Assembly: GCA_949357655.1 (NCBI GenBank)
Contig: CASHTG010000012.1
Location: 2,356,001 to 2,420,000, forward strand
Reading direction: 5' to 3'
From: Parascedosporium putredinis
Lineage: Eukaryota > Ascomycota > Sordariomycetes > Microascales > Microascaceae
Length of the DNA stretch: 64,000 nt
This document shows, in pieces, positions 36,314 to 47,837 of the stretch. A program made the translations under genes and the position numbers. The notes under the pieces were generated by a model. It was not told the DNA's origin. It saw only the letters and a program-made list of their open reading frames with translations, and made no database searches. How positions within the stretch are numbered: the first letter of the stretch is position 1; the number at the start of each line of letters is the position of its first letter.

Positions 36314-37404
36314 TTACAAATGCGTCTGGCTGGGGCCGTGTTTGGTGACACGAAACCCGTGGCGTGGGGCGTGAACCCTCACGGTTGCCAAAGGGGCCAA
36401 TGATCCCGAAGTCTCAAAGACAATTTCTGTCTTGTCAATAGCAAGAAGCGCACCCGTATCCTTGTGGGCGGACCCAGTATCACTCGGCCAAACGGTGACG
36501 AGCATACCCTTTTCCAAGGCTTCGGCTACCACAACGGGGTCGGTCTCGTCGATTTCACCCAAGCTCTCGCTGTACGGAGAAGAGGTGATGGTCTTGAACG
36601 CCTCGTCTCCCTGTATAGGCTTTGCTCTGCCATTCTCCCGCTTCATATCGCTAAGGTGCTTTTGAAATCTACGGATCCAGGAATATACCTTTGGATACGT
36701 TGAAGGCGAAAAGATCTCGGCGGGGAGCGCTCCCGGCAGACCAGTAAGCCAGTGAAAAGGCCAAATTGCTTCGATATCAGCCAGCCTTGGGCTACCCGTC
36801 CCAAGAACCCAGTCTCGGCCGTCCGCCAGGAGGGTGTGCTCCAAAAGATCAAAAGCACCCCTCAGCTCTTTGAGAGCATCGGCGCGGTCCTTAGTCATAG
36901 ACTCCTTGCTCACCTTGAAGCCCATAAAATCCGCCCTGTCCTTGTAATAAACGGGGTCCCGTAGAAGGGGCAGGTCCGTGGGGAGAGCTTGAAAACAGTA
37001 GCCAAAGATGCCGCCGTCGATGTTGAAGGCCTGTAAGAGACGCTCGATCAAACGTTCCGCAGCTGTGGTTGCGCCGAGCTTTGGCTTAGCCGGGAAGAGC
37101 TGCTCTAATTTCTCAATGATAAGGCGAGTATCTAGATAAACATCTCGCCCGATGGAAAGGAGTGGAATCCTCCGGTAATTGATGCCAAGCCGGGCTACAT
37201 CAGGCCTGGGCATGATGGGGGTTGGATCTGGCAATTCCCCGTCAGAAAAATCTCGGGCATCGACGAAGCAGCCGGGCTCTCGTGAACGAACGAATGGTCG
37301 GACTTACACATTCCGAATAGGAATCCCCTTAGCGTCAGATACCATGCTACCCTTCGCGCGTACGGCGAATAGGTGTAGTGGAAGAGGATGATCTCGGGGC
37401 TCAT
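36314..37404 (-). CDS. glutathione S-transferase-like protein (fungal GST-N/GST-C fold)
   Basis: Exons 37404-37308 and 37227-36314, with an 80-nt intron; restored length about 337 residues. The N-terminal thioredoxin-fold half begins MSPEIILFHYTYSPYARRVA and continues WYLTLRGIPYSEC, then spliced IQPPIMPRPDVARLGINYRR and LLSIGRDVYLDTRLIIEKLE, the usual beta-3/beta-4 and Asp-Thr glutathione-contact region. The helical C-terminal domain contains DWVLGTGSPRLADIEAIWPF and TYPKVYSWIRRF. A further domain of about 90 residues ends the protein. The role is probably conjugation or redox defence in the cytosol; the substrate is unknown. Three single-base losses cluster around the first splice junction (37325-37328, 37320-37321 and 37217-37221). 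A perfect CRE lies 45 bp upstream of the start. Confidence 0.85.
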
Positions 37405-37448
37405 GTTGGACAAGGTTGCCGGCTCGAGGGTCGGTCCGTGACACCAAG

Positions 37449-37456
37449 TGACGTCA
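37449..37456. promoter_or_regulatory. perfect CRE (TGACGTCA) upstream of the GST-like gene
   Basis: The eight-base CRE palindrome, the site of Atf1/CREB bZIP factors, lies 45 bp upstream of the GST-like start codon. I noticed no other perfect TGACGTCA in the window, where about one is expected by chance, so its position rather than its presence is the argument. Confidence 0.45.
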
Positions 37457-40400
37457 GGCGGGGGGACGATCAATGCCAGCCTTGATTGGGACGGTGCTCG
37501 CCCACTTTTTCAGCTGAGCTTATTTTGCACGCACAAGCAAGGCACAGCGAAAGCACTGATAAGAAAAGTTGGAGAGGAGGGCAATGGTGGTGGTCGCTTT
37601 CGTCCCTCAGCTTCTCGTCGGGTCATTGCCCGAGCACTCCCTTTATGAAGATGGCAGCTCTCCGCCAAGAATATTGACTAGCCCGCGCCCTTTTGGATGT
37701 ACCTCGGCCTGCAGCCATCCACCATCCTAGCTCCGGGGGTGGGGGCAGCTATCAATGTGGGAGGAGAAAGCTTAACTTGCCAATCAAGACCCAAAAATCA
37801 CAACCAGTGCTAGTAGCATGATTAATCAAACAGGGAAACCCGTGCTGCGCCATCAAGCTTCAGATGATCCGGCGCGTTTGGTTCTCTCTTTCGCGAAATA
37901 GAACAGATGCTCGTTTTTTATTAAAGGTTTGGAAATGCCATGAGTTGCCATCATGTGTCCCCCGAGGCAGGCTGCTTTCGACCCTGAGAGATCGCAATCG
38001 GGTGCTTCGTAAAGCTGGAGCCCAGTGATGTGGAGTGCATGGCGGCGTTCACATGAACAAAAACAACATTAAATTCGGCCCCGGCTTTGTGGGGCTCCGA
38101 ACTAGGCTTCAGTACCGGAACGGATCGGCCGGGTTTCTCGGCAAACGACCCGTCACAGCCGGAACCTCGACCGTCCTCCTTTTTTCCCTCTCAGACACAC
38201 ATCCACTTCGCTCCCATTCCACATAGCACTAGCCTGAAGATACGATGGAATTGATGGAACTTGTACATGTGAGGAAAGGGTTGATTAAGCGCACAAGGCG
38301 CGGGCTAAGCCAAGGGGCCATGACGGTTTCTGGCGCCCACGACAAAGACGTCCAGGCTATCAATAAAACCCCATCTCATATACGATTCCTTTCTTTTGCT
38401 ACAGCAAACTGGGAAAGCATATAGGATGGCAACCCGGGATGTCACCGCCGCCAAACCCATTTCTTAGTACCGTTTAGGTGGACGCGAAGCCAAGTGGATT
38501 TACAGGCTTATTTTAGGGAATGTCTAAGAGAGCGCCGTTCGAGTGGGGAAGCCCTTATCAAACTACTTCATGTGCTGGCACTATCATAATGCATTCTTTT
38601 TTTGACTGAGGGGCTGCGTTGGTCTGTTTTGGTGAAGCCGACCACCATGTACAAGTTATATAGTTCCTAGCACGAGCTAGAGAGCAAAGGTCATGGAAGC
38701 CCATGCCCGCCTCCCCTTATATACTTCCCTGGATGGAAGGAAGAGAGCACGAAGAGGGTGGAATGCTGTCAGTTGTGTAGATGCACCGGCTGTAAATAGC
38801 ATTGAACCCATCACCATGACTACCTCAATACATAGCTTTCTTCAATCACATACCATATCTTAGATGGGAAATTAGTTCACACGAAGCAAAGCAAAGAGAA
38901 TGGTGGCTCCGTCCATTAGAGACCTTGTACGCTGAATCCGCTCGAGCAACAGCCATCTGGCGGTTGAATAGGCTCTACATGTATCTCCTTTTGTCAACGC
39001 GGTCCCCAATAAACCCTTCGAAGTACGGGGTTATTGCGAGAGATCTTAGAGCTATTTCTCTTGAGTAGGGCAAGAATTACATACAACATCTATCCCTCCA
39101 GGGTTCTATATATATATTCAATAATACTCAGGACATCGGTTCCGGTCCCCTCTTGATAACATATGGGAATACCTTGGCTCTGCAAATAGATAGATATCTA
39201 TATCTATATAATGGATATGAATATGAGTAGTACAACTTTTATTCAGCCTTGCAAGTCTCAAACCGAGGGGGCCTCCCTTCTCAACGAACATACCACACCC
39301 AGCTCAAATCCCCCAGATACACGTCCCTATAGATAGGGCTAGGAGTATGCTAGAACACGCGGTAAAAGGACGGAGATGTTATGAGGCATTTTGAATATTC
39401 CTTTTAGGGCGTATGTCTCTCTCACAGCATTGGGATTGTTTAGCATGTACCTGCGGCTGTGGCCCGTTCTTTCTTGCGCCTCCAAAGTCAACTTTAGAGT
39501 GAAGAGCGGCATGTTAGCATAGGAACTCTGCCCTTTCTAAATCTTTCGATCCGTAAGACGACCATACCCTAGAGCCTACCACCAAGGTCGCATTGGCATA
39601 GGAAGAGGCTGTGTTGTTATGGACATTTATAAGAAGATATAAAAGAGATGGACAACGTCGCCCTGTGGTAGCTATTTGGGAACCGTCCCGTCGAGCATAT
39701 TGATATAACTCGGAGTGTTGTGAGTCACCCAGGCCTTGGCCTCTGGATATAGAATTGGTAACTTGCAGGTGTTCGAGCCATGGCAACCATATTCAGCCTC
39801 TGCCCCCGTAATCAAACCATCCACCCTCTAGGAAGCTCTGCGCATGGGATGACACCGCAACAGGTCCGCTCGTGTATTTGGAAATGAGCTCGATTTTTGA
39901 TTTTGGCCCTTTTCAACTCATGGCAAGGGATGAGAAATGGGGAAGAGTCATCAACTTGGCCAGTCTTTCGCATGTGCCATCAACTTTTGAGACCTGGACG
40001 ACGGTACGTCTTCAGTGTAGAGATGTGGGATACGATTGATAGAACGACAGTTGAACCCTCTGAAAAGCCATGGGATACAGTCAACTGCAAGCAATGATTG
40101 TTTAATTAGGCATGCGAAGCGGAGCTCTGCTACGCCGCTAAAAGCCATCTCGGATACCAAGTTTCTTCATCCTCGCGGCTTGCGGAGAAGATGATGGAAG
40201 CCGATGGTACCGATGACCGCTAGAACGTGCTCAAGCCAACTTGAAAGATGGGTTTTCTCATGGAGAAGGGATGACTCGGTCTTTGCATCATCTGAGGGCC
40301 CCGACCATTCTTTTGACAACCGAGACTACACGTAGACAGTGAGGCTGTAAACCGAGACGAGGGTTAACAAACACGTCCAAGGCATTCTTCAGAAAAGACA

Positions 40401-41026
40401 GCCGTATTGTCCAGCTAAGGCTAAGCTAAGGCGACTTCTCCCTACAGAAATGGTTATGTCATGCCCTTGTCGGTGCTGGCCTCCCCGTCTCTTCTCATCC
40501 GGAATCGGGAAACAGCTCCTTCTTCGTTGCTGGCGTTTCCGTTTGCCGCTTTGCTTTTTTCTCTCTTTCTTTTCTTCCTCTTTTTTCCTTTCTGTTTTTT
40601 CTCGGCTCCTCTCTACGTTTAAATGTCTCTAGGTGAAAGGAGGATCAAAGGAGGGCGGAGAGGGAGGGAGGGAAGCCACACAGCGCCGATTCATGCTCCG
40701 CCATAGACGAGGGCGACGTGACGGAAACCCCACGGCCGACGCATGAAAAGGCAGACTATCACGAAGGAGGAAAGAAGCTAGGTTCATGAAGGGGCAGCTT
40801 GCCCAATACCCTGGGGAGCTCTTCACCGCAAGTTCCTAAAATCTGCAGCTTTGGAAGGCTTACGCACGCTGGATGATCGCGACTGGTTGCAAATTTCCTT
40901 CGCGATTGAGTTGAAGATGATGAATGGACACAATAACATGGCCGAACGGCCAATGAAAGTGGAAGACCTCCCCTTGTTTTCTTTCATTCACAGACCCTTT
41001 CCCTCTTTTGTCTTTCTTTTTCTCTT

Positions 41027-41048
41027 TCTCTCTCTCTCTCTCTCTCTC
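41027..41048 (+). repeat. (TC)11 microsatellite
   Basis: Eleven TC units within a longer pyrimidine tract, 40980-41090, in the gene-poor interval. Confidence 0.9.
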
Positions 41049-41342
41049 CCTGTTTCTATTTTCTGTCCCCTTTATCTCTTTTTTTCAAATGGCACTCGAA
41101 CTTTACAAGTAGGGGTGGGTAGCAAGAACCTGGGGAGGCCGGAAACGGCTACTCGCGCTGGACTCAACGAATCAACAGCTACCAAGCGGTTGTAAAAGGA
41201 GCTAGCACGTCGATGGAAGTTCTGCTGCGCCGCCGTGCTTGATTGAGCAAAAGGGCATTGGGAAAAGATTTTTCTGCTGGAGTTTGGCACGGACGAGAAT
41301 GGGCCGTCTGCGGTTCCTGACCTCCCGGTTGATTCATTTTCC

Positions 41343-41369
41343 GTCATTTCAGTCATTTCAGTCATTTCA
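41343..41369 (+). repeat. 9-bp tandem repeat GTCATTTCA x3
   Basis: Three perfect head-to-tail copies in non-coding DNA. Confidence 0.95.
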
Positions 41370-42745
41370 AGTTCCTTCCAGGTGGAGTCTGGCTGGTTCC
41401 TCCCAGCAGATATGGACGAGTACAATCTACCAAGTACTTTCCCTCTGGACCACTAATAAAGTAAATGTAGACGGGAGACATTGCCCAGATGGCTTTTTTC
41501 CCCTCCCCTTTCCTTCTTTTCATAATATTAAGGCACCGTCTCATGTTGGTGAGTGGGTAAAAGCTTCGGTGACGACAAGGCACTCAATCAGATTTGATCC
41601 AATTTTGTCGGCTCGAAATTCCGGTTACCGGTGAGAGAAAATCTGGGGTGGGTCCCGTTCATCCTCCGGACCGAGGTACTTCCCAGTCTTCATCTCGAAC
41701 CATTGAAGGAGTCACTGTGCTTGACCGAGATGACTTGGATGGAAGGCCCTCCTCGATGCCAAGCAATGGTTCTATAAAAAAGCAACGTGATATGGTGACA
41801 CTCTCGGGGAGGTAAAGCGTCGTACCTCGGTACACGACAGACCAGGACAAGTGTGTGGTGTGAGGTGGAAGAGATGCCTCAACTCAGTTGTGAGTTAGAA
41901 TTCTAGTTCGTACATGTAGGGAAAAGACCGATGGAGCATGCATCTTCGAGGGTTGCGGTGTGCGGGTCGGGTGCAGAGCTCTCTCACTTCAAATATGGCA
42001 AAGTGTCAAGTGCCTGGCGAGGTATAATAACATAACACCTTTTGATTATCCCGCTCAGGGCTGTACAAGGGGCAGTCGTAAGATAGCTCCCGAGATTTGA
42101 AACGTCGACTCCCTCTGTTGCCGCTATGAGGAGAGGATAGAGCTGGACCTGAACCAGGGCGAGCGTCATTCTTAATACGTACGAGTTGTCCCAAAGAGGA
42201 AACTGACCTAGGGGGCAAGCATATGAATTGTACATTCCAGCTACTCACTCCCTTGTGCTACCAAGGTCGTTCAGAATCATCATAGCTTGCCGTGAAACGA
42301 AATTTAATGCAAATTGAGGGACGATGAAGGCGTGCTGCTTATGTCTGAGAGAGAGGGGGTGTGTGCCCATTGAACCCGGGGTTGATCGCCTCGGCGGGAA
42401 CTTGGAGGTCTAGGAAAGCCTTCATTGTTCCTTGATCGTGACAGTGTATGGTTTGTGGATAAGGCATTGAAGCACACAAGCATAGTCAGTGAGGATGGGG
42501 CATATTTCCCGCTTGCGCAAAATTTTCGCCTTCTTTTAGAGAACAGCTCACGCCCAACGCCAGCTGTGCAACTTGGTCACTCTCCAGGCAGAAGCAACAC
42601 TGCGCTGTTTCCCACCAATCAAATAGAAGGCTCCTCTCCGCAATATCTGATGAGGCTAACCCCACAGACGGGCGGGATTTCATGCACCCCGTACTTTGTT
42701 CTATATTATTCCAAGGTACACTGAGTGGAAGTTTCTTTCATCTCT

Positions 42746-42870
42746 CCATGGATCCATCTATTGGATCCATCCATTAGGTCGTTGTATGTATTACGCGCTG
42801 CTGAAAAGAAAAGAAAAAAACAAAGGAAGAAGAAGTAGAAGAAGAAGACCGGATAGATCCATCCATGGAT
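42746..42870. repeat. cluster of CCATGGATCC-type palindromic elements
   Basis: ATGGATCCAT lies at 42748-42757, GGATCCATCCAT at about 42763, and ATCCATGGAT at 42861-42870. These are the densest examples of a short palindromic motif found repeatedly across the window. Confidence 0.7.
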
Positions 42871-45423
42871 CTATTGCAGTGTTTCGTGCAAAGGGAAGTA
42901 CTGGTGCAATCCCACAAATACGCCTGTCGCACTCCGATCACGACTCACACTCGACACTCGTGTTGACAGGCAGAAGTTCTGTCTTGGTGGGTCTTCTCAT
43001 CGGATGACTGGGGTCGTATCTGGGATGGCCAGGGGGATTCTGGAATTGCGCAGGGAATTGGGAGACTCCCTGTCCGGGTAAGGCCGGTAGAACATTTTGG
43101 AAACTGGGAGAGGGGAGCCGGCCCTTCTCCCTTCCCTTTTCGTCCTGTCTCAACAGGGGTATGGCCTTTGCTGGGATTACAAGGGTAGAGGGACGGGCGG
43201 TATTACCCCTAATAACCCGCCAAAAACAAGGACTGGGACAATATTGAGAGTTGAGAAGGAAAAAAAAAGAACAAGAGAAAAAGAGAAAAGAGGGTCCCTG
43301 GGCCTTTTGAGATGAGGTTCCGTGAACGCTACCTGTACTAGGCCCGACGCTTTCCCTGTCTGCCATGTTCCCTAGGTGATGACAGGAAGAGGTGAAAGCG
43401 GTCTATAACGATGGGATTGATGGGTGTCTTGAGAGCTGGGAGTGAGTGAGGCCAGACCCCTAGATCCATTGACGAAGGCTGCCGAAATCTTGACTTCGGT
43501 ATCGACTTCGTCTGGGCGCCATGGTGCACCTTCTCGTAGCTCCATGGCCCTCTTTATCGCTTTCCGTACGGTGATAGATAATCCCTCGAGGCTGCTGGAG
43601 GTATATCGCACTTCACTGTACTGTTCTCGGGCAATTGTCACCTCAAAAGTTTTTGTGAGAGGCCTGTCCACCCAAGAAACTTGGCCCACCTCTCCCGTGC
43701 AAATCAACATTGAAGGAGCCTAAAGCCCAAGAGTCGGGTAGGAGTCACGGTTCAATCTGCGCGATGACTCGGTTCGTGATTTCGCTTCAACAAGATTGAA
43801 CGGTAAAGAGCCTCACGCCTCATTTTTCTTTCCGTGTCATCGTGGGGACAGCGAATATGGTACGGGGAAAGAGCACTAAACGGATCCCTATGGATCCAAT
43901 GGATGGAATGAATGTCTTGTGATGGGTGCTCTGGCTTTTGAACTTTTCGGTGTCTATAATACAATGTTAGGCATCAGGGTATTACGAGCTGCGAACCTGA
44001 GAGACGGGTGATATGCTAAGGAAGATTGGGACCATGGATGTTTACGTGTATTAGTGAACGCAAGATACCAAGATCCTTTTTTATTCCCTCACTAACTTCT
44101 CCATTTCATTTCACTTCTTTCCCCCGTTTTTGACCGTTTGAGGACAGCTAAAGCCTCGGGCACCTCGGTTTAGATCGAAGAGTTTTGGGCTGATGTCCCT
44201 TGACGCAACGTCTACCTTTCCTTTTAGCCCTGGCCCCGAGAGTGAGGCTTCCTAATGTCTGTGATTCGAGAGTGGTTCGGCGGAGGGGGCGACCATTTTG
44301 CATTGGCCTGGTCTTAGCCGTTCCATTTAGCGACGGAGAAGGGTGGCGAGGTTGGTGTGTCGAGACTTCCAATCAGCTGGAATTCGACAAATATCTATTC
44401 CTGACTCCGCTTGCGAGAATGTGGCACAATCACCTTTCCCTAGCGGCCTGCATATTCCCCCGGTGTTCCCCTAAGTAAGTCGGGGAAACAGAATCAAGAG
44501 AAGTGATACCATCCATGCAGGTAATCTGGGGACGGGTGTGGATTTGAATTGAATTCGGAGGGCCGCCAGGCATGTGGACTGTACGACCAAAGCAAACTGT
44601 CGCTCGCTTATTGCTTATTCACATCGATCCCATGGCGTGGATCGATTGATCTCAGGCCGTTAGGTCATGAACTTCGCAAGCAGGCATCCATAGATCCTGG
44701 GAAAGAAGCAAACAAGGAGAACCTGCCACGACCCATTCCATCTGTTCCCCATTTTAGGGCATTCCTCGAAGGACATTCTCTCACACCCACGACCCCAAAA
44801 GGTGGTACCTGCCCAATGCATCAATGCCACCGACGTCTTCCAAACTTGACCGTCACTCCACGTCTGTTTACCTCAATTCTTGTGTGCTGTGAAAGATGCA
44901 CACGTCGACTGACGACGGCCCTAGCACCGTCGTGTGAGACGGATTCTCATTACTTGGGCCTATGTATGAAGCGAGAAATCCATAGGTGACTGGCCCGTGG
45001 ATTAATTCCGGCTCGGTCTATCCTGAAGTCAGGTTTCGACGAGGTCTTGGTTGGAAGCCCGTATTAAAGTGTCTCTGGCCACCCATGCGACACCCTCCTT
45101 TCAATGCTCCAATGGTGTGAGGATGGCCACGGTACAAGTACACTACAGGGAGAAGGCATGAGTTCCCACTGGCATGGAATAGGGATGGAATGGATGGATC
45201 ATGGATGAAAGGACGCTTGGTATCGAGTGGATCAATGGTACAGTGGAGTGGTCAAACGGTGACAGCAATATAGTGTACACCCTGGCGCACGAGAAGCGGG
45301 CTGGTCATTTCAATGTTCCTCTCAGATCCTCGTCCTTTACCTCTCATCATGCTCGGTACCACGGCGTTTGATTCCTCGTTCGCCGGGAACGGGGAGACCT
45401 CCCGTACGATCCACTCGTTGGCC

Positions 45424-45550
45424 CTGTCCTTTTTTCTTCTTTTTTCTTTTCTTTTTTCTTTTTCTTTTTTCCCCTTTATTCTTTATTCTTTATTCTTTTT
45501 TTTCTTCCCCTTCCCATCCCTCTTCTCCCTGTCTCGGCCACACACCCAAG
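45424..45550 (+). promoter_or_regulatory. extended C/T-rich tract upstream of the small-protein gene
   Basis: More than 120 bases of almost pure pyrimidine, with TTCTTTA repeats, lie about 0.6 kb before the small gene at 46094. C/T tracts of this kind usually precede transcription starts of well-expressed fungal genes. A GTAAGT at 45987 with acceptor-like CAG sites at about 46050-46063 suggests an intron in the 5' leader. Confidence 0.4.
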
Positions 45551-46093
45551 CACTCAACCTCCCTACCACCCCTGTTTTCCGCTTTCCCCGGAGGTTGTAC
45601 CTTCCCCAGTCCCTCCGCCCTGTCAGGTCAAGACCGACTTCCCACTTTTGAAGAAAATAATAATTTGATTATTTCGTGGTTTTAACCATCCTCCCCCGAC
45701 TCATTTCCCTTTCGACGAAGAGCTTCTCTCTCTGACCTCTTCCTATATATTTCGCATACCCCCATTCTCCTACGTTCTTGTGCCGTGATACTTCAAGCCA
45801 CTCTCTCATCCTCTCAAACCAAACACACGCTATAATTCGTTGCGGATACCACTCGCTCCTTCCTCCACTTACAGCCCCTCGCACCCAGCATCACGAATAA
45901 AAACCCAACGAGCCCGTCTCTCGTCGTTGTTGTCGCACTTCGAAGTTGTCCAAGTGTCGCCCTTTTCTGTTCTCTTCCTTTGACTAGTAAGTTTTGTTAC
46001 CCAAATCCCCCTTTCCTATGAACAGAGCTCGTTACTCATCAGCCTCTCATCAGCTCGTCTTCAGTTCCTGCGCAACCTCTACCTCCACGCAAA

Positions 46094-46383
46094 ATGCCGG
46101 CAAGCCAGATCGTATCACCAATCCCCATTCCTCCTCGGAGAGATGCCCACTACATGGCAACCCCCAACGACTTGTTCTCGAGCTTGAACGCTACTCTCAT
46201 CTCTAAGGCCGACGATACCGATAGCCTAGGCCGAGTCATCTTAGAAAATGACTACAGCGTTCCCGCTCCACCTCCGCCCAGTCCCGTCAGTTTTGCGAAT
46301 CACTGGCCCTCAACGATACGGCGTTAAACATAATGCCCATTCCCAAGCGAGCGGCTAATCGACTCGGGGTAACCATTCCATGA
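46094..46383 (+). CDS. small protein of unknown function (about 96 residues)
   Basis: The frame opens MPASQIVSPIPIPPRRDAHY and continues MATPNDLFSSLNATLISK and an acidic segment, then a short PAPPPPSP stretch. It stops early unless one T is added in the T run 46291-46294. With that base it continues CESLALNDTALNIMPIPKRA and ends NRLGVTIP. The restored reading, the balanced composition, a strong C/T-rich promoter and a likely leader intron argue for a real gene. I see no signal peptide, membrane segment or known domain. The repeated short PIP(I/K)P-type motif near both ends (SPIPIPPRR, IMPIPKRA) is curious. Confidence 0.55.
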
Positions 46384-47837
46384 TGAGGAAATGGAAACTG
46401 CCGATGGATGCCGAGCGCGTTGCTGGGATGGCCTCGCTACAAGTTTCTCACGTGTTGTTAGTGCGCTTTAACAGCGTCAGCGGCCTTTGCAATCAAAACG
46501 ATTGTGGCCTTCTTTCTCTTTGCAGGGTTTTGTTAAGCATGTACACTTGTTTTTTCCCTATGATAAGGGCAGAGGTCCTCGACTGGCTGCGAACCTTTGT
46601 GCCGCACCGTAGTATTGCTGGGTTTTAGGCGCAGGTACAAGGGACAGGTTTTAAGGGAGTTGGTCACATAGAATCTCGAGTTTCTCTCTACGCTGGGATT
46701 GCGGACTCGATGAAGGGTCGTTTTTATCACGTCTTGATTTTGCTTCCCCGCCTCTTCATCTTACTCTATGATTACATTCCCTTGCTCTTAGAAATTGACT
46801 TTAGCAATCAAGATATCGTTTTTACAACCTACGATGTGAGCCACGGCTTCTCCCACCTTTCCTCACATGTCTGATACTCAGCCTACGCCATTTGCCATTG
46901 CTGACCCCAAATCCTATCCTCGGTATCTGGTGCCGAATTTGTCTGTATACGAGGCCACATAAGATGACCGGCACTGCACTCAGCGAAATGTGGATATAAA
47001 GTTTCATGAGCCCATATTCGCAAGCAATCAGGACGAGTAACTCAACCTCATCTATCTGAGGCTCAAGGGTAGACACTGATTACGTAGGTGTGTAATAGAA
47101 TTGAAGATCATCTGGGGAAAGAAAAATGCCGAGGCTGGCTCGGGAAGGGGTTCTAGACGTGTTCGGAGGTGCTGGGGGGCCGGATCAAGCATTGATCCGG
47201 AGATTTCCCTTCCCAATTGGGAAGGTAGACGGAAGCGAAAGTCCTCTGGGAAAAAGACGGCAGAACAGCTTTCGACAGGATGGGATGATGGCGGCACCGT
47301 TGGCGGGGGATTTACGCGCTAGCGTCCAAATGGCCCGTCTGGCGTTGTGTGTGCAAACCGAGTGGGGCTTCTACTGGCAGAACGTGGATGGCGCGTGCTG
47401 AAACCCCTGGAGCACCCAGAACGGGAGCACTTTACGCGCCCCTACGCGTAAAGTCGCGCGCAACGCGTCCGTCGCCCATGACTGAAATTGCGGCTCCTGT
47501 CCATTCCCTTGCTGAGGATACGTGCTTTTCATGTATTTTATCTCACACCTCTCACAATTCTCACAACATTGATCGATTTTGACCTTCATCAACGCCCACG
47601 CACAACTTTCTCAGCATCCATCATAGCATCTCTTGCCTGTTTTCCATCAACTATATTCACCTCTTAGCCGACCGTCGTAATCCATATACCTCCCTCGAAC
47701 ACAACTACTTCTTTAGGGGAAACACCTGTCTCCCGTGGAAGGAGCTTCTCAGCAAACACCACAACGTCGGGAAGTTCCAACCTAGTTCCACCACAACTTA
47801 ACAAGGCAAACACTAGAGATTACTTTAATCATTCAAT
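46384..47837. other. intergenic region and CDT1 promoter
   Basis: No gene supported. The right half is the CDT1 promoter, with MluI cell-cycle boxes (next entry). An inverted repeat GGATCAA...TTGATCC lies at about 47181-47198. Confidence 0.55.
47314..47468. promoter_or_regulatory. MluI cell-cycle boxes upstream of CDT1, partly arranged as a hairpin
   Basis: Perfect ACGCGT boxes lie at 47444-47449 and 47463-47468, with ACGCGC variants at 47314-47319 and 47434-47439. Bases 47430-47438 (CTTTACGCG) and 47445-47453 (CGCGTAAAG) form a perfect 9-bp inverted repeat with a 6-base loop. ACGCGT is the MBF (Swi6/Mbp1-type or Cdc10) site that drives G1/S genes, and fission yeast cdt1 is an established MBF target. 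The boxes lie about 370-395 bp before the CDT1 start. Binding here is inferred. Confidence 0.55.

Larger units (their letters stand above)
37405..46093. other. 8.7 kb gene-poor interval
   Basis: The longest stretch with no gene I can support. Frames of 100-150 codons exist (for example 42938-43366 minus and 44549-44989 plus), but they lack family motifs, regular amino-acid composition and supporting splice structure. Visible features are the CRE at 37449, AT-rich runs (39106-39125 and 39185-39225), a TC microsatellite, a GTCATTTCA triplication and a group of palindromic CCATGGATCC-type elements at 42746-42870. I see no transposase, reverse transcriptase or terminal repeats. Confidence 0.5.

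Noticed and set aside
37405..46093. Repeat-induced point mutation (RIP) or a decayed transposon
   Set aside because: No clear AT/TpA skew, no terminal repeats and no transposase or polymerase remnants visible by eye.
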